Shown piece after piece: positions 37,284 through 45,724 of a DNA stretch of 64,000 nucleotides. This DNA is from Hymenobacter metallicola (lineage in GTDB: Bacteria > Bacteroidota > Bacteroidia > Cytophagales > Hymenobacteraceae). Location: positions 1,364,001 through 1,428,000 of the forward strand of contig NZ_SRMB01000001.1 of NCBI RefSeq assembly GCF_004745645.1. Reading direction: 5' to 3'. The notes under the pieces are model-generated. The model ran no database searches. It was not told where the DNA came from and worked only from the letters and a program-made list of their open reading frames with translations. Both the position numbers and the translations under genes were made by a program. Numbering within the stretch: position 1 is the first letter of the stretch; every line of letters starts with the position of its first letter.

Positions 37284-39257
37284 ATGAAATCTGTGAACTA
37301 CTTCCGCCTTCTACTTTTGCTGCTGAGTCTGGGGCTGGGGCAGGCGTCGGCCCGCGCCCAGTGCCTGGATCAGCTGCCGGCCAACTGCGACCAGCCTTTC
37401 GAGGCTTTTGACTTGCAGACCGGCCTGCCGGTGCAAAGCTTCTGCGTGGGCCGGGCCGTCCGCATCACCATTACCTGCCCCGGCCGGGCCGGCGTAGACC
37501 GCAACGCGCTGTACTACCAGTTTGTGCCCGGGGCGGCTGCTACGGCGCCCTGCACCGGCTACACCAGCCGCACCAACACCTTCACGCCCACCCAGGCCGG
37601 CAAGCTGACGGTGGCCGAAAACGCCCAGGCCGGGGCCGGGGCGGGCACTATTTTCCTGCGGGTATACGATGTATACGCCACCAGCAAGCCGACTTTCCAG
37701 GTGGAAGCCTGCGCCCCCGGCTCGGTGCGCGTAAACGTAACTGACCAGGCCTACGATGCCTACACCGTCCGCATCAACGACGGGCCGGTGCAGCCGGTGG
37801 CCAAAGGGGCCGGGCCCCAAACCTACGCCGTGGCCACTACTACCGGTAAAATTGTGGTGAAGGGCTTCTACGCCGTGGGGGGCTTGTGCGTGGGCGCCGA
37901 CAGCACTACCTACTCGACCCTGGCGGCGGCCCCCTCGCCGGTTATTCGCCGCCTGACGCTGAGCGGAACCCAGGCGCAGTTTCAGCTCGACGCCCTGCCG
38001 ACCGGCTACCAGTACGTGCTGCAGGAAGCCGATGCCAGCAGCCCCGGGGGCTACCGCACCCTGCCCCAGGCCGTATTTAGCAGTACTGGGGCCACGCTGA
38101 GCGGGGTAACGGGCCCGGCCTGCTACCGGGTGCGGGTGCAGGATGTGTGCGCTAGCGCTACGCTGCCCGCCTCGCCGGCGGCCTGCACCCTTTTTCTGAC
38201 GGTAAGCTCTGCCAACGGGCAGAACACGCTGGCCTTTGCCGGCAGCGCGGCCAGCTACACCGTGAAGCGCGACGGGCAGCCCCTGGCCACTCTGCCCGCC
38301 GGCAGCACCAGCTACACCGATGCCGCCGTGACCTGCGGAGTGCCCTACTGCTACCAGCTCGAAGCCAGCAGCGGCCCCGCGGCGGCCCGAACTACCCTGG
38401 TCTCCAACGAGGCCTGTACCACCACCACGCCCAGCCCGGTGCTGCCCGTGCCCCAGCTTGTTGCTAGCTTCACGTTGACCAACCAGGTGGAGCTCACCGC
38501 GACGGTACCGGGCTTGCCCAGCGGCGGGCGGGTGCGGTATCTGCGGGCCAACGCCCAGGGAACCCCGACCCAGGTTGCCCTCACCGCCCGCCGCACCCTG
38601 CGCGACTCCACCCTGGCCTTCACGCCCAGTCAGGGCCTGTGCTACCAGGCCCAGTTTGTCGATGACTGTGGCAACAGCTCGGCCCTGAGCGCGCCCTTCT
38701 GCCCGGTTATCTTACAGGCCAAAGCGGCCAACCTGGACGGCACCACGGTGCAGCTAACCTGGAGTGCCCTGGGCGGCCCCGACCCGGCCGGCAGCGTGCA
38801 ATACAGCTTGCAGCTGGTCGATATCCGGGGGGCGGTGCTCCGGCAGGTTGCGGTGAGCAGCGCCGGCTCCTACCTCGACCAGACCCCACCCGACAACCAG
38901 CAAGTGCTGCGCTACCGCATTGCGGCCAGCAGCCCCGGCCTGAGCCAGCCCAGCTATTCCAATGTAGCCACCGTAGCCCGGGAAATGCGGGCCGTGCTAC
39001 CCACGGCCTTCACGCCCAACGGCGACGGACTGAATGATGTGCTGGAAGTAAAAGGCCGTTTTCTGTCCACCTTTATCTTCACCGTAGTTGACCGCAACGG
39101 CCAGCAGGTGTTCCGTGGCACCGACCGCACCCAGGTCTGGGATGGGCGGGTGGGCACTGCGCAACCCGTGCCGGGGGCCTACGTGTGGCGCTTCGAAGCG
39201 GCTGATGAAACCGGCCAGCGCGTGGTACAGCACGGCACTATCACCATTTTGCGGTAA
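37284..39257 (+). CDS. Secreted protein with T9SS type B (gliding-motility-associated) sorting domain
   Basis: A 657-residue exported protein. ATG 37284 gives a direct signal peptide (NYFRLLLLLLSLGLGQASARAQ); an in-frame start at 37188 would overlap hutH and hide it. The mature part is a chain of beta-sandwich modules, with a PKD or fibronectin-III look (YQYVLQEADASSPGGYRTL, CYQLEASSG, VQYSLQLVD) and regularly placed cysteines. The end (VLPTAFTPNGDGLNDVLEVK, VVDRNGQQVF, PGAYVWRFEA) is a CHU_C / type B T9SS signal. It is likely a surface adhesin or scaffold; the ligand is unknown. Confidence 0.85.
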   Translation: MKSVNYFRLLLLLLSLGLGQASARAQCLDQLPANCDQPFEAFDLQTGLPVQSFCVGRAVRITITCPGRAGVDRNALYYQFVPGAAATAPCTGYTSRTNTFTPTQAGKLTVAENAQAGAGAGTIFLRVYDVYATSKPTFQVEACAPGSVRVNVTDQAYDAYTVRINDGPVQPVAKGAGPQTYAVATTTGKIVVKGFYAVGGLCVGADSTTYSTLAAAPSPVIRRLTLSGTQAQFQLDALPTGYQYVLQEADASSPGGYRTLPQAVFSSTGATLSGVTGPACYRVRVQDVCASATLPASPAACTLFLTVSSANGQNTLAFAGSAASYTVKRDGQPLATLPAGSTSYTDAAVTCGVPYCYQLEASSGPAAARTTLVSNEACTTTTPSPVLPVPQLVASFTLTNQVELTATVPGLPSGGRVRYLRANAQGTPTQVALTARRTLRDSTLAFTPSQGLCYQAQFVDDCGNSSALSAPFCPVILQAKAANLDGTTVQLTWSALGGPDPAGSVQYSLQLVDIRGAVLRQVAVSSAGSYLDQTPPDNQQVLRYRIAASSPGLSQPSYSNVATVAREMRAVLPTAFTPNGDGLNDVLEVKGRFLSTFIFTVVDRNGQQVFRGTDRTQVWDGRVGTAQPVPGAYVWRFEAADETGQRVVQHGTITILR

Positions 39258-39653
39258 GGACTGCCTCAATCAATGCTCACAAAAAAGGTTGCTCTTAGTC
39301 TGAGGGTGGTCTTTTTTGCAAGAAAACACGGGTAAAAGGCCTAGGACCCAGCAGGCAGATTCGTACTATCCAGGGGCATTTCGTACACCGGCCCAGCTTG
39401 CTGATAGTGAGCCCGTAAACGTATCACGTTCTGGGCATTTACGGCGCTGCCCCGCCTCCACCGCGTCCAGGGCTTGGCCTACAGGATAATTTCGGGCCAC
39501 TTCAGCACTTGCGCCTTGGCGGATTGGTGCGGCCAGAAACAAGGCCAGGACAGGCACTCTTTTGTAGAAAAGCAGCCGTGAATTAATCCTGCCCCCTCCG
39601 CAAGGCGAAGAATGGCAAGAATTTAGGTGGCCATGCCCGCTGCCTGTAGCCGT
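39258..39653. other. Gene-free stretch between two convergent genes
   Basis: About 400 bp without a convincing gene. A weak A-run/T-run hairpin (about 39280-39318) may end the T9SS protein transcript. A short minus-strand frame (39366-39557) has no recognisable domain; other frames show isolated protein-like words only, so a decayed gene is possible but not shown. Confidence 0.4.
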
Positions 39654-40805
39654 TTAGGGTTGGAGCTTGTAAACTTCACTGCCCGCCAGCAGGAAGCAGC
39701 CCAGGCCGTAGTCCTCGAAATCGGGTTTGCTGGTGTAGCTCACCGGCTGCCCGTCCTTGGGCTCCTTACCGGTGCCCTGCACGTAGCCCAGAAAGCCGTC
39801 GGGGTGCAGGGCATCCTTAATCATGGCCTGCCAGGCCTTGGCAATAATGGGCTGGTACTGCTTGCGGTCCAGCAGGCCCCGGTTGATGCCCCAGGCCATG
39901 CCGTACACAAACAACGCCGTACCCGTCAGCTCTTTACCGCCGTAGTGGTTGGCATCGTGCAAGCTCACGTTCCAAAAACCATCGGGGCGCTGCTGGGCCG
40001 GCAATACCTTCATCATTTGCATGTACATCTGCACGTATTCGTCGCGGTGCGGGGCGCTGCGGGGCAGCACGTCGAGCACGCGCACCATGGCGGCTACCAC
40101 CCAGCCGTTGCCCCGGCTCCAGTAGCAGTCCTCCCCGTTGGGCTCCTTATAAGGCGGCACAAAGTCCTTGTCGCGCCACCACAGCCCGTCCTGCGGGTTA
40201 TACAGGCCCTTGCCGCCCTGCTGGGTTTTGGAGTGATTATAGAGCTGGTACATCTTCTCGAAGTAGCGGCTGTCGTTGTACTCGGCCCCCAGCTTGGCAT
40301 ACACTGGCATAGCCATTTGCAAGGCGTCAATCCAGCTCCAGTCGTCTACTTTCGGGCTGTTGACCATGTGGTCGATGCAGGCTTTGATGTCGCGAATCCG
40401 CTCGGGCTTGCGGTCAATCTGGTAGAGTTCGATGTAGGTCTGGCCGGCGCACTGGTTGTCGGCGTCCCGGTCGGTCACGCCGTTGCGGATGCCCCACTGG
40501 TGCTTTTCGGCCCAGTCGACGGCGTAGTCATAATACCGCTTCTGCTTGTCGATCTGGTGGAGGGCCAGCAAGCCTTCGTAGTAGACGCTGCGCGTCCAGA
40601 TGTGACTGGGCCGCGGCTTGTTGGTCATGATATCCTTGCCCGGGTCGGGCCACTTCTGCATGAAGTAGTCGTTGGTCAGGGTCATAGCCCTGAGCACCTT
40701 TTGCTTCTTGGGCAGCTTCTGGGCCGGGGCTGGGGCGGCCGTCAGCACCAGGCCCAGGAAACTCAGGCCAGCCAGGGAATGGGTAAGCAGGGAAGGAAGC
40801 TTCAT
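39654..40805 (-). CDS. Exported glycoside hydrolase family 88/105 (unsaturated rhamnogalacturonyl hydrolase-like)
   Basis: GH105 enzymes remove the unsaturated uronic acid left by pectin or other polysaccharide lyases, using vinyl-ether hydration. The 383-residue protein has a signal peptide (TAAPAPAQ cleavage region) and an (alpha/alpha)6 barrel pattern: IWTRSVYYEGLLALHQ, the catalytic-aspartate region NGVTDRDADNQCAGQTYIEL, DDWSWIDALQMAMPVYAKLG, YWSRGNGWVVAAMVRVLDVL and the C-terminal GTALFVYGMAWGINRGLL. GH88 and GH105 are hard to separate by eye; the length fits YteR/YesR-like GH105. No SusC/D pair is adjacent. It is divergent from the aldo/keto reductase gene. Confidence 0.88.
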   Translation of the reverse strand: MKLPSLLTHSLAGLSFLGLVLTAAPAPAQKLPKKQKVLRAMTLTNDYFMQKWPDPGKDIMTNKPRPSHIWTRSVYYEGLLALHQIDKQKRYYDYAVDWAEKHQWGIRNGVTDRDADNQCAGQTYIELYQIDRKPERIRDIKACIDHMVNSPKVDDWSWIDALQMAMPVYAKLGAEYNDSRYFEKMYQLYNHSKTQQGGKGLYNPQDGLWWRDKDFVPPYKEPNGEDCYWSRGNGWVVAAMVRVLDVLPRSAPHRDEYVQMYMQMMKVLPAQQRPDGFWNVSLHDANHYGGKELTGTALFVYGMAWGINRGLLDRKQYQPIIAKAWQAMIKDALHPDGFLGYVQGTGKEPKDGQPVSYTSKPDFEDYGLGCFLLAGSEVYKLQP

Positions 40806-41091
40806 GAGGAACGGAAAGGAGAATCAGGGAAAGAACGGCAACAGACCCGGAATGTAGTGCTAGGAAGCGAAATTCGCCACTTCGGCGGCCCGCCCTGACG
40901 CTGTCCTCTCTGAATCAGCCCGAAAAATAACCTCTTTTCCTCGTACCCAGGCCGTGGCCAGGACTCAGGGGCGCAGCCGAATAAGCGAGAAATCGCACGC
41001 CCCTGCGCAAGTATTTGCGCAAGTTGTAAGGAGAAACGGGCGCGAAAAACAATCTTGCCCGCTCGTTATCTGCCTTACTTCTTCCCAACCA

Positions 41092-42093
41092 ATGCACTAC
41101 TTACCCAACCAAGCCCGCTACCAGGACATGACCTACCGCCGCTGCGGGCGCAGCGGCCTGAAACTGCCGGCCTTGTCGCTGGGCCTGTGGCACAACTTCG
41201 GCGACGTTGACCAGCTCTCGGTGGGCCGCAGTACGCTGCGCCGCGCCTTCGACTCGGGCGTGACCCACTTCGACCTGGCCAACAACTACGGCCCGCCACC
41301 CGGCTCGGCCGAGCTCAACTTTGGCCGCGTGCTGCGCGAAGACTTTGCCAGCTACCGCGACGAGCTGATCATTTCTACCAAGGCGGGCTACCACATGTGG
41401 GAAGGCCCCTACGGCGAATGGGGGTCCAAGAAATACCTGGTCAGCAGCCTCGACCAGAGCCTCAAGCGCATGGGGCTGGAGTACGTGGATATTTTTTACC
41501 ACCACCGCCCCGACCCCGACACGCCCCTGGAGGAAACCATGTCGGCCCTCGACCTGCTGGTGCGCCAGGGCAAGGCCTTGTACGTAGGCATCAGCAACTA
41601 CCAGCCCGCCGAAGCCCGCGAAGCTTTCCGGATGCTGCGGGAGCTGGGCACGCCCTGCCTGATTCACCAGCCCAAGTACTCGATGTTGGAGCGGTGGGTG
41701 GAAGACGGCCTGCTCGACTTGCTCGCAGCAGAAGGCGTGGGCTGCATTCCCTTCTCGCCCCTGGCCCAAGGCCTGCTGACCAACAAATACCTGCACGGCG
41801 TCCCCGACGATTCGCGCGTCGCCAAGGGCGTGGGCTTCCTGACCGAACAGCAGCTTACCCCGGAGCGCCTGGGCCAGGTACGCCGCCTGAACGAGCTGGC
41901 CCAGCAGCGCAACCAGAGCCTGGCCCAGATGGCCCTGGCCTGGCTCTTGAAAGATGAGCGCGTTACGTCGGTACTAATCGGAGCCAGCCGCCCCGAGCAG
42001 CTCACCGACTCGCTCCACTGCCTGCAGAACCTAGCCTTCAGCCCCGACGAGCTTGCGGCCATTGAGCAGATTCTGCGGGACGAATACGCCTGA
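41092..42093 (+). CDS. Aldo/keto reductase, YghZ type (L-glyceraldehyde 3-phosphate reductase family)
   Basis: NADPH-dependent reductase with a TIM barrel. The 333-residue protein opens MTYRRCGRSGLKLPALSLGL and has the catalytic tetrad residues Asp and Tyr in FDLANNYGPPPGSAE, Lys in ISTKAGYHMWEGPYGEWGSK and His in DIFYHHRPDPDTPLEE. The WEGPYGEWGSKKYL insert is typical of YghZ/GpR. ATG 41092 starts 7 residues before the first well-conserved stretch; an in-frame ATG at 40954 would add 46 residues with no family counterpart. The gene is divergent from GH105, and the shared 286-bp spacer holds no other gene. Confidence 0.92.
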   Translation: MHYLPNQARYQDMTYRRCGRSGLKLPALSLGLWHNFGDVDQLSVGRSTLRRAFDSGVTHFDLANNYGPPPGSAELNFGRVLREDFASYRDELIISTKAGYHMWEGPYGEWGSKKYLVSSLDQSLKRMGLEYVDIFYHHRPDPDTPLEETMSALDLLVRQGKALYVGISNYQPAEAREAFRMLRELGTPCLIHQPKYSMLERWVEDGLLDLLAAEGVGCIPFSPLAQGLLTNKYLHGVPDDSRVAKGVGFLTEQQLTPERLGQVRRLNELAQQRNQSLAQMALAWLLKDERVTSVLIGASRPEQLTDSLHCLQNLAFSPDELAAIEQILRDEYA

Positions 42094-42112
42094 TTGGGTA
42101 GTTGTTTCCAAT

Positions 42113-42159
42113 AAAAAAGGCCGGGCCCGAACTAGCGACAGTTCGGGCCCGGCCTTTTT
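42113..42159. terminator. Strong bidirectional terminator between the aldo/keto reductase gene and ackA
   Basis: A perfect 19-bp stem (42114-42132 with 42141-42159) has an 8-nt loop, with A5 on one side and T5 on the other. It serves both convergent genes. Confidence 0.9.
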
Positions 42160-42183
42160 ACGCCACTCAGGCTCGTTTGGGGC

Positions 42184-43392
42184 CTACGCCAGCAGCTCGG
42201 CACACTGGCGGGCTATTTCCAGCTCCTCGTTGGTGGGAATAATCAGGATGCGGGCGCGGGAATCGGGCCCGCTCACGTCGCGCAGGCCCGGGCGCCGCTG
42301 CTGGTTCAGCTCCTCGTCGAGCTGCAGGCCGAAGAAGTCCATATCCTGACAGACCCGGCTGCGCACCAGCACGTCGTTTTCCCCTACCCCGGCCGTAAAC
42401 ACGATGGCGTCGAGGCCGCCCAGCACCGCCGTATAGGCCCCGATGTACTGCCGAATGCGGTAGGCGTAGAGCATGTAGGCCAGCTCGGCCCGGGTATCAC
42501 CGGCGGCCAGGGCCCGGCCAATGTCCCGCATGTCGCTAAAACCCGTGAGGCCCAGCATGCCGCTTTCCTTATTAAGCAAAGTGCTGACCTGCTCGGCCGA
42601 ATATCCCAAGGGCCCGAGCAGATGCAGCAGCACCGAGGGGTCCAGGTCGCCGGAGCGGGTGCCCATTACCAGCCCGGCCAGGGGCCCGAAGCCCATGGTG
42701 GTATCCAGGGCCCGCCCCCCGCGCACGGCCGCCATGCTGCAGCCGTTGCCGAGGTGAATAGTAATGAGACGGGCATCGGGGTTGTGGAGGTAGGCCGCGG
42801 CCTGGGCCGCTACGTACTGGTGACTAGTACCGTGAAAGCCGTACTTGCGGATGCGCTGCTCGGTATACAGAGCCTCGGGCAGGGCGTAGCGGAAGGCGTG
42901 TTCGGGCAGGGTCTGGTGAAAGGCCGTGTCGAAGACGGCTACTTGCCGCGCCTGCGGAAACAGCCGCTCGGCCACCTCAATGCCCAGGGAATTAGCCGGG
43001 TTGTGCAGGGGAGCCAGGGCAAACAGGCGCCGAATTTCGGCCTTTACCTCTCCCGTAATCAAGGTGGTAGCGGCAAAGGCCTCGCCCCCGTGGACCACCC
43101 GGTGGCCCACCACGTCAATATCGGCCGGGTTCTGAATTACGCGGCCCTCGCCTTCGGTCAGCAGGCGCACCACCTCGCGCAGCCCGGCTTCGTGGTCGGC
43201 CAGGGGCAGGGTGCGCTTCTGCTCGGTGGCATCGGCAGCCGGCTGCTGTCCGTCGAAAACCTTGTGGGTAATGGTGGCCTGCTCCTGCCCAATGCGCTCC
43301 ACCAAGCCCGTGCACACGGGCTGCTCAGTGGGCCAGCGGAAAAGTTGGTACTTGATGGAGCTACTACCGGAGTTGACGACGAAAATATTCAT
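42184..43392 (-). CDS. ackA: Acetate kinase
   Basis: Converts acetyl phosphate and ADP to acetate and ATP, reversibly. The 402-residue ASKHA-fold enzyme starts MNIFVVNSGSSSIKYQLF and has VVHGGEAF, AVFDTAFHQTLPEHAFRYAL, GFHGTSHQYV, HLGNGCSMAAVRGG, DTTMGFGPLAGLVMGTRSGD and FTAGVGEND, all family signatures. It lies 86 nt downstream of pta on the same strand, the classical pta-ackA operon. Confidence 0.97.
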   Translation of the reverse strand: MNIFVVNSGSSSIKYQLFRWPTEQPVCTGLVERIGQEQATITHKVFDGQQPAADATEQKRTLPLADHEAGLREVVRLLTEGEGRVIQNPADIDVVGHRVVHGGEAFAATTLITGEVKAEIRRLFALAPLHNPANSLGIEVAERLFPQARQVAVFDTAFHQTLPEHAFRYALPEALYTEQRIRKYGFHGTSHQYVAAQAAAYLHNPDARLITIHLGNGCSMAAVRGGRALDTTMGFGPLAGLVMGTRSGDLDPSVLLHLLGPLGYSAEQVSTLLNKESGMLGLTGFSDMRDIGRALAAGDTRAELAYMLYAYRIRQYIGAYTAVLGGLDAIVFTAGVGENDVLVRSRVCQDMDFFGLQLDEELNQQRRPGLRDVSGPDSRARILIIPTNEELEIARQCAELLA

Positions 43393-43478
43393 GCCTGGAT
43401 AAAAGCGCGGGGCTCGGAGGTGAAGAAAAAAGCAGCTGCCGACATACGTAGGCGCGGCAAGCTACTGCCTGGAAGCTA

Positions 43479-45569
43479 CTATTGCTGGCTTTGAATAGCG
43501 GTAATGACCACCGTATTGAACACGTCGTCCACGGTGCAGCCGCGGCTGAGGTCGTTGACGGGCTTGTTCAGGCCTTGCAGCACGGGGCCAATGGCCAGGG
43601 CGCCGGTTTCGCGCTGCACGGCTTTGTAGGTGTTGTTGCCCGTGTTCAAGTCCGGAAAAATCAGCACGCTGGCCTGCCCGGCCACTTCCGAGTCGGGCAG
43701 CTTCTGCCGGCCCACCAGCGGGTCGACGGCGGCATCATACTGAATGGGGCCTTCTACCTTCAGATCGGGCCGCTTCTGCCGCACCAACTCCGTGGCCTGG
43801 CGCACCTTGTCCACGTCGGCCCCCGCCCCGGAGGTACCCGAGGAGTATGAGAGCATGGCCACCCGGGGCTCGATGCCGAAGGCCCGGCTGCTTTCGGCCG
43901 AGGAAATGGCAATTTCGGCCAGCTGCTCGGCCGTGGGGTTGGGATTCACGGCGCAGTCGCCAAAGACGGCCACCCGGTCGGGCAGGCACATGAAGAATAC
44001 CGACGACACGACCGACACGCCGGGCTTGGTTTTGATAAACTGCAGCGCCGGCCGAATCGTGTGCTGGGTGGTATGTACCGCCCCCGACACCATGCCGTCG
44101 GCGTGGCCCTTCCACACCATCATCGAGCCGAAGTACGACACGTCGCGCAGCAGGTCGCGGGCCATATCCTCGTTGACGCCCTTGTCTTTGCGCAGCTCAT
44201 AAAACGTCTGCACGTAGTCGGCGTAGTACTCCGAGTTTACCGGGTCGAGGATGCGCACGTGGCCGGCGGGGAAGTTGAGGCCCAGGCGCTTCACGGAGGC
44301 CAGTACTTCGTCGGGCTTGCCCAGAATGGTCAGATCGACAATATCCTGGTGCAGCAGCAGGGCGGCGGCCCGCAGGATCCGGTCGTCGTTGCCTTCGGGC
44401 AGCACAATGTGGCGGCGCTGCCGCTTGGCCCACTGTAGCAGCCGGTACTGAAACATGTGGGGCGTGATGCCCTCGGGCTGGAAGCTGACAAGCTTTTCCT
44501 CCAGGGCCCGAATTTCCACGTACCGCTCGAAGGTGCTGATGGCCAGCTGGATTTTCTTGGGATTGTCGGGGGTGATGCGGGAGCGAATGGCCCCGATTCG
44601 GGTCGAAGTTTCGAAGGTGCCGGTGCCAACGGCCAGAATGGGCACCACGCTGGGCAGACCCTCGAGCAGGCGCACGATGGGCGCATCGGGCTCGGACCCG
44701 GCCGACAGCACAATGCCCGCCACCCGCGGGTAGCTGGCCGACATATTGGCCTGCAAGGCGCAGATGATAATGTCGCCCCGGTCACCGGGGGTTACAATCA
44801 GCACGTTGTCCTTGAGGTAGTTCAGGAAGTTGGGCACCTGCATGGCCCCGATGACGTAGTTGTCGACCTGGTTGCCGAGCCCGGCTTCGCCAAAGAGCAG
44901 CTTGCCGCCCAGTCCGGCGTGAATTTCCCGCATCGTAGGGTGCGAGAGGTCCTGATCTTCAGGAATTACGCTCAGCAGCACCTCCGCGGGCAGCTGGCTG
45001 CGCAGCAGCTCCCGCACGTCGTCGGCCTGGGCCGGCGGAATGCGGTTGGCCATAATCATGAGCACAGGCACCTCGCGGGCTTCAAAGTTGCGCAGCAGCG
45101 TCAGGGCCGAGCTCACCATCTGGGCCGTACTCTTATCGGCCCCCGACACGACCAGAATAACCGGCACGCCGAGGTTTTTGGCAATTGAAACGTTGGCGTC
45201 GAATTCAAACGCGGTACCGGCCCCCAGAAAGTCGCTGCCTTCCACCACGGTAAAGTCGTAGTTGTCTTCCCACTGCTTGAACTTGTGAATCACGGTGTCA
45301 ATCAGGTCGCCCTGGGCGTCGGCTTCCATCAGGCGCAGGGCTTCGGGCCGGGTGTAGGCGTAGGTGTCGGCGTAGCTCAGCGGCAGCTTGAAGTGGCTCA
45401 GCACCGTGTCGATGTGGGGGTCGCGCTGCTGGGCGGGGTCGTAGTCGATGATGGGCTTGAAGTAACCCACCTTGCGGGCCTGGCCCAGCAGCATGTTTAC
45501 GAGGCCCAAAGAAACCAGGGACTTGCCGCTGTAGGGCTCGGCGGTAGCAATAAAAACGGCTTTCGTCAT
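43479..45569 (-). CDS. pta: Phosphate acetyltransferase (long form)
   Basis: Makes acetyl phosphate from acetyl-CoA and feeds AckA. The 696-residue protein has three parts: an N-terminal P-loop AAA_26 domain (VFIATAEPYSGKSLVSLGLV), a DRTGG-type regulatory domain in the middle (DNVLIVTPGDRGDIIICALQ), and the C-terminal catalytic PTA domain (HIVLPEGNDDRILRAAALLL, MVSGAVHTTQHTIRPALQFI, LIFPDLNTGNNTYKAVQRET). The length matches E. coli Pta (714), so it is the regulated long form rather than the short clostridial form. Confidence 0.96.
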   Translation of the reverse strand: MTKAVFIATAEPYSGKSLVSLGLVNMLLGQARKVGYFKPIIDYDPAQQRDPHIDTVLSHFKLPLSYADTYAYTRPEALRLMEADAQGDLIDTVIHKFKQWEDNYDFTVVEGSDFLGAGTAFEFDANVSIAKNLGVPVILVVSGADKSTAQMVSSALTLLRNFEAREVPVLMIMANRIPPAQADDVRELLRSQLPAEVLLSVIPEDQDLSHPTMREIHAGLGGKLLFGEAGLGNQVDNYVIGAMQVPNFLNYLKDNVLIVTPGDRGDIIICALQANMSASYPRVAGIVLSAGSEPDAPIVRLLEGLPSVVPILAVGTGTFETSTRIGAIRSRITPDNPKKIQLAISTFERYVEIRALEEKLVSFQPEGITPHMFQYRLLQWAKRQRRHIVLPEGNDDRILRAAALLLHQDIVDLTILGKPDEVLASVKRLGLNFPAGHVRILDPVNSEYYADYVQTFYELRKDKGVNEDMARDLLRDVSYFGSMMVWKGHADGMVSGAVHTTQHTIRPALQFIKTKPGVSVVSSVFFMCLPDRVAVFGDCAVNPNPTAEQLAEIAISSAESSRAFGIEPRVAMLSYSSGTSGAGADVDKVRQATELVRQKRPDLKVEGPIQYDAAVDPLVGRQKLPDSEVAGQASVLIFPDLNTGNNTYKAVQRETGALAIGPVLQGLNKPVNDLSRGCTVDDVFNTVVITAIQSQQ

Positions 45570-45642
45570 GGCTATGCTAACGTAAGGGCAGCAGTAGGCG
45601 TTGGCTGGACCCCGGGCGTGAAATAAATTCGGAGCTAACTCC

Positions 45643-45671
45643 TTGTTGGCTACTGCTGAACCGTAGCTTTG
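45643..45671 (+). promoter_or_regulatory. Promoter of the NHL/IPT protein gene
   Basis: TTG (45643-45645), an 18-nt spacer and TAGCTTTG (45664-45671, exact TAnnTTTG) give a leader of about 48 nt before the ATG at 45725. Confidence 0.65.
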
Positions 45672-45724
45672 CAGGATTTGATTTTAGCAAGAGTTCCTCC
45701 TCGGTCTTATCATTCCGCTATTGC

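Noticed and set aside
39366-39557. Minus-strand 63-codon frame between a T9SS gene and GH105
   Set aside because: No recognisable domain, and other frames give equally protein-like words. A decayed gene is possible but not demonstrated.
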